Below are positions 60,510-64,000 of a stretch of 64,000 nt of DNA, in pieces (within the stretch, counting starts at the first letter, position 1; every line of letters begins with the position of its first letter). The notes below the pieces were generated by a model. That model was not told the origin of the DNA. It worked only from the letters and a program-made list of their open reading frames with translations, and searched no databases. A program made the position numbers and the translations under genes. Location: contig DATGKF010000065.1 of assembly GCA_035294785.1 (NCBI GenBank), forward strand, positions 1 to 64,000. The letters are read 5' to 3'. The DNA is from Poindextera sp035294785. GTDB lineage: Bacteria > Pseudomonadota > Alphaproteobacteria > Caulobacterales > Caulobacteraceae.

Positions 60510-63500
60510 AACAGGAAGCGGGCGGCGGCCCTGGCGTTGTAGGTCTGATAGTCGTGGCTGAACTGGCCGCCCGCGTCGGCGCTGAAGTCCGCATACAGAC
60601 CGCTCGCCCTGACGCCGATGCGCGCCAGGAACCCGCTCTTGTCATCAAACTGCGGATTGAGCGTGAAGGTCTTGCCGCCGGTAAAATTCGCCGTCGTCGC
60701 CGCCGGGCCGCCCGTGGCGACCACGCGATAGCCGACGGTGGCTTCAGGGCGCCAGATCACGTTCGTGCCGAAATTCATCCCGACGACCAGGTCGGCCTGC
60801 ACGTCGGCCTGGCTGGAGGTGCGCGAGGCGACCGCGAGGTCGAAAGCCGGACCGCCGCCATGCTCGTGATAGCCCGCCTCGGACGCGACCACGTAGTCGG
60901 CTGAGACTTCCGGTCGCGCATAAAACCGGCCGGAGTCAAACTGGTAGCCGAGCCCGCCGCTGACCGAAAACAGCCCGCCGATCCAAGTCGCCTTGGCCTC
61001 GCGCGAAACGATGCCGGTGGTCGTCGCCAAGAGGTCGTTGGCGCTCGTCTGGTCGATGAAGAACCGGCGGCTCCCCAGCGTGATGAGGCCGATGTTGGCG
61101 TCGACATAGGCGGTCAGGCCGCGAATGCCGCCTTTGCGCCAATAGGCGCCGGCTTCGAACGCGGTCGCCGACAGCGCCTGGTCCGACGGCTGGGTGTGAT
61201 CGAGCACGCCGGTGGTGACGAACGCGGCGGTGACGCCAATCACGGTATCGCCTCGCGAGCGTTCGAGGCCGGCGGTGAAGCCGAAGCCAAGCCCGGAGTA
61301 GCCGTTGACGTTCGAGGTGTCGTTCTGATGGTCCAGGTAGCCGATTTCCTGAACCCAGCCGCGGACGCCGCCGTTCTGCAGCTTCACCGGCGTTTCGGAG
61401 ACGGTGCGGGCGATCTCCTGCTGGGCGGTGACCAGCGTCTCGAACGGCCCGCCGGCGTAGTCGGGCAGAAACTGGTCGTAGGCGTGGATGAAGCCGGGGC
61501 GGTCGGTCTTCGACAGCAGGTCGGCCGCGACCTCCGGATCGGAACTCAGCGCGCGGATGAAGAACGGCAGCTCGGCCGTCTCGGCCGGGTTCAACCCGAG
61601 CTCCTGTGGCGTCTTCGGCGTGGCGATGACCGTCAGGCTGTTGGACGTCACCGTGATCGTCCCGTTCTCCAGGAATGGAATCTCGCCGACGAAGGCGGTC
61701 GATATGTTGCCGGCGGAGAGGTTGCCCGCGCCGGTCTGGATGATGGTGAAGCTTTCCTGCGTGGTGAGCGGCGTCAGCAGCGCCAGGCCGATCTTGGCGC
61801 CGTTGTCGAGCGTGGCGTTGCCGGTGACGTTGAACACCGCCGCGCCGGTGTCGGCCGGGTCGCCGGTGAACACCAGCGTGCCATTCCCGCCCACGTGCAG
61901 GGTGGAGACGGTGATGTTGGCCGGCGAGGTCATGAAGAGTTCGCCGTCGTTGACGTTCACCGCCACCGATCCGCCGGCGCCTTCACTCAGCGCGCCATGC
62001 ACGATGCCGCGATTTTCGATGTCGAGCACATTGCCGGAGACGCCGGAGAACGCGAGCCCGCCGGTGAGGTTGCCGCCCCAGATGTCGACGGTCGCCGCGC
62101 CGGCGCCGGCGAAGATCACGTCGCCGATGATGTTGGGCGAGAACGTCGCGTTGCCGGTCGGCGTGCAGGCGCCGCCGCTGTCGACCGCCACGCACTGCTG
62201 CAGCAGGAAGGGCGTGGTGTTGTTCTCGTAGAGGGCGACCGCATGGCCAACGGTGGGCGAGCCGGTGATGGCCGGCGTCAATCGGGCGGTGATGTTGCCG
62301 ACGTTGATGACCCCGACGAGCGCGCCGGCGGCGTCGTCGATGGCGGTGGCGTTGCCAGTCACGCCGCCAGCGGAGAGCGTCGCGCCGGGCACGCCGGCGA
62401 CGCCCGTCACGTCGGCGCTGATCAGGCCGGAGTTGACGATGACGCTGGAGGCCGGAGCGACGCCTGGATCGAACACGATCGCTGTGACATTGGCCGGCGG
62501 GCTCGCGCTGGCGCCCAGCGTGTTCGAGCCGACCACGCTGACCGATCCGCTGATCACGATGCGCGGAACGCTGGCGCCTGCGCCAATCTCGATCCCGGTC
62601 GCCGCGCCCTCGCCGGACGCCTCGGAGATGCTCGCGGCGGTCACCGTCCCGCTGACGTCGAGCCCGCCGTCGAGAGTCACCGACGAGAAATTGCCGCCGG
62701 GCGCGACGCCGCCGGAGTCGACGAACAGCGGGTTGACGCCGCCGATCTGGATGGCCGTCGCCGAGACGTTCGGATAGACGCCCGACGCTGAAACATGCCC
62801 GCCGACGTCGAGGCCGAAGGTGCTGTTCCCCGCCCCGATCGTGATCGGCTGGCTGCCGCCGATGAGGATGACCGGCGCCGATCCGGTGACGACGAGCGTG
62901 CCGCCGGCCGTCGCCGAGACGTTGCCCACCGCGGCGGTCGGCGCGGCGATCACGACGCCGCCGGCGACATTGCCGCCGATGGACAGGGCCGGGCCGCCGA
63001 GGAGAAGCTGGTCGGGTCGCAGCGCCGCGATCTGGCTCGGCAAGGACGGCGCGGTGGTCGAGCGGAAGCCGTTGGCCGTGATGCTGCCGCTGACGGTGAC
63101 CGATCCGCCGACGGCGCCGTTCAGCGCGACGCCGGTTGCGTTGGCGCCCGTCGCGGTGATCGCGCCGCCGACGGTGACGTTGCCGGTGATGGTCGCGCCG
63201 GCGGCGGAGAAGATGCCGTAGCTGACGTCGCCCGCGCCGGTCATGTTGCCGCCGGGGCCGGCGTTTCCGCCCCTGACCGTGATCGTGCCGTTGTCCAGGA
63301 CGAAGCCGTTCAGACTGGTGTCGATGGCGATGCCGGCGGAGTTTTCGCCGACGACGGTGATCGTGGCGGACCCGCCGTTGGTGATGTCGCCGGTGAACGG
63401 TCCCGATCCCAACACCTGGATGCCGAACCGGTCGGACCCATTGGCGAACGGCCCGTCCGTGACGCCTTCGTTGGTCGAATCGCCGGTCGTCGTCTCGGTG

Positions 63501-63727
63501 ACGCTGATGGCGCCTTCGTTGTCGACGCTGTTGTTCGAGTTGATCGTGATCGCCACGGTGCCGCTGGAGGGGCTGGTCGGCGGCGTCACCGACGCGCCGG
63601 AGCTGACCGTGATGTCGCCTTCGCTCGACGTCTGGTGCGTTGCGGTGTCAGCGCCCGTGATCGTGCCAGCGTGGGCCGCCGCAAACGAAAGGGGCGCCAG
63701 CGCCGCGGCGACCAACAGACGCTTCAT
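60506..63727 (-). CDS. Autotransporter-type outer-membrane protein with repetitive passenger
   Basis: A 1073-residue type-V secretion protein. A signal peptide (KRLLVAAALAPLSFAAAHA) leads into a long passenger (about residues 22-740) of repeated short beta strands with Gly, Val, Thr, Asn and Ala, such as GNVTVGGAITATGANATGV and GSVTVSGSITANGF. This is typical of a beta-helix adhesin. A C-terminal barrel of about 290 residues follows (from ETPVKLQNGGVRGWVQEIGY) and ends in aromatic ARFLF, the usual barrel-insertion signal. No cysteine-rich or protease motif is seen apart from a pair in QCVAVDSGGACTP. Confidence 0.87.
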   Translation of the reverse strand: MKRLLVAAALAPLSFAAAHAGTITGADTATHQTSSEGDITVSSGASVTPPTSPSSGTVAITINSNNSVDNEGAISVTETTTGDSTNEGVTDGPFANGSDRFGIQVLGSGPFTGDITNGGSATITVVGENSAGIAIDTSLNGFVLDNGTITVRGGNAGPGGNMTGAGDVSYGIFSAAGATITGNVTVGGAITATGANATGVALNGAVGGSVTVSGSITANGFRSTTAPSLPSQIAALRPDQLLLGGPALSIGGNVAGGVVIAAPTAAVGNVSATAGGTLVVTGSAPVILIGGSQPITIGAGNSTFGLDVGGHVSASGVYPNVSATAIQIGGVNPLFVDSGGVAPGGNFSSVTLDGGLDVSGTVTAASISEASGEGAATGIEIGAGASVPRIVISGSVSVVGSNTLGASASPPANVTAIVFDPGVAPASSVIVNSGLISADVTGVAGVPGATLSAGGVTGNATAIDDAAGALVGVINVGNITARLTPAITGSPTVGHAVALYENNTTPFLLQQCVAVDSGGACTPTGNATFSPNIIGDVIFAGAGAATVDIWGGNLTGGLAFSGVSGNVLDIENRGIVHGALSEGAGGSVAVNVNDGELFMTSPANITVSTLHVGGNGTLVFTGDPADTGAAVFNVTGNATLDNGAKIGLALLTPLTTQESFTIIQTGAGNLSAGNISTAFVGEIPFLENGTITVTSNSLTVIATPKTPQELGLNPAETAELPFFIRALSSDPEVAADLLSKTDRPGFIHAYDQFLPDYAGGPFETLVTAQQEIARTVSETPVKLQNGGVRGWVQEIGYLDHQNDTSNVNGYSGLGFGFTAGLERSRGDTVIGVTAAFVTTGVLDHTQPSDQALSATAFEAGAYWRKGGIRGLTAYVDANIGLITLGSRRFFIDQTSANDLLATTTGIVSREAKATWIGGLFSVSGGLGYQFDSGRFYARPEVSADYVVASEAGYHEHGGGPAFDLAVASRTSSQADVQADLVVGMNFGTNVIWRPEATVGYRVVATGGPAATTANFTGGKTFTLNPQFDDKSGFLARIGVRASGLYADFSADAGGQFSHDYQTYNARAAARFLF

Positions 63728-63842
63728 CCGACGATTACTCCCCTCGCGACGGCCGACCTTCTCGGGCGAGAAAATGTCAGCTTAATGTCGACACGTTTTC
63801 GCCCCGGCGATCAAGGCCACAAGGGTCTTACCCGAAAGCTGC

Positions 63843-64000
63843 CTAGCCGGCGATAGCTTCCAGATCGCGCTCGCCGGTGCGGATGCGCAGCGCCGACTCC
63901 AGGTCCTGGACGAACACCTTGCCGTCGCCAATCTTGCCGGTGTTGGCGGCGGCCTGGATGGCGGCGACCACCGGCTCGGCGCGGTCGTCGGCCACGGCGA
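63843..64000 (-). CDS. P-II family nitrogen regulatory protein (3' part, runs off the window)
   Basis: The last 51 codons of a gene on the minus strand, truncated at the window edge. The visible sequence VADDRAEPVVAAIQ, then NTGKIGDGKVFV and SALRIRTGERDLEAI, is the C-terminal signature of GlnB/GlnK proteins. These sense glutamine and 2-oxoglutarate and control glutamine synthetase and ammonium transport. The T-loop with the uridylylated Tyr is outside the window. Whether this is glnB (next to glnA) or glnK (next to amtB) cannot be decided here. Confidence 0.9.
   Translation of the reverse strand, partial: AVADDRAEPVVAAIQAAANTGKIGDGKVFVQDLESALRIRTGERDLEAIAG

Overview
The window is about 64 kb of very GC-rich, gene-dense chromosomal DNA from an alphaproteobacterium, most likely a member of the Caulobacterales (Phenylobacterium/Caulobacter-like). 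The reasons are a canonical GcrA cell-cycle regulator, clustered GANTC (CcrM-type) sites beside it, a ruvB-ybgC-tolQRAB-pal-cpoB cluster, an Entner-Doudoroff gene set, a serC-type leader RNA, and the alphaproteobacterial form of SerC. I see no insertion sequences, phage, CRISPR array or rRNA. There is one tRNA gene. The order-level assignment is inference from gene content.

Layout. 1-11.8 kb: a long plus-strand run with many start/stop overlaps: ruvB, ybgC, tolQ, tolR, tolA, tolB, pal, cpoB (cell-envelope constriction machine), tilS, ftsH, folP, thiD and a nucleotidyltransferase-like gene. 11.8-15.2 kb: a membrane hybrid histidine kinase, an aldo/keto reductase and a secreted DUF992 protein. 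15.3-19.5 kb: edd-glk-pyk, central sugar catabolism. 19.5-24 kb: a phosphate regulon block, with an OprO/P-like porin divergent from phoR-phoU-phoB; a Pho box overlaps the phoR stop codon and no pst transporter genes are present. 24-30.2 kb: a GT-C type membrane glycosyltransferase, gcrA, argD-argF, hslO (Hsp33) and a small unknown gene. The gcrA/argD divergent region is the only gene-free stretch longer than 300 bp and is rich in palindromes. 30.6-37.9 kb: a MarR regulator, apaG, metZ, an S9 peptidase, a kinase-like APH protein, a frameshifted ornithine cyclodeaminase and a PhyH dioxygenase. 38-43.3 kb: a small secreted protein, serA, serC with its leader RNA, a PhzF protein, a GNAT enzyme and an orphan winged-helix protein. 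43.4-49.6 kb: a MocR regulator, a GNAT enzyme, an SRAP/HMCES protein, a CYP153-like P450, a DUF4424 protein, a PRISE-like reductase and tRNA-Arg. 49.7-58.6 kb: a small secreted protein, a carboxylesterase, a P1 peptidase, gamma-glutamyltransferase, and an operon of sixA, pyrD, a TVP38 protein and a histidine kinase. 58.7-64 kb: metX-metW, a large autotransporter, and the 3' end of a P-II gene.

Functional themes are envelope integrity (Tol-Pal), phosphate sensing, amino-acid synthesis (Arg, Ser, Met), and several two-component proteins without a dedicated partner next to them. Genome packing is extreme: seven of the twelve convergent gene pairs share a 4-bp stop-codon overlap (CTAG or CTAA), and many co-directional pairs share NTGA start/stop overlaps. 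I found no clearly new defence, mobile or biosynthetic system. The most interesting signals are regulatory DNA (the gcrA/argD region, the phoR/porin operator, the argD and serC leaders, the MocR operator) and the sixA/histidine-kinase operon.
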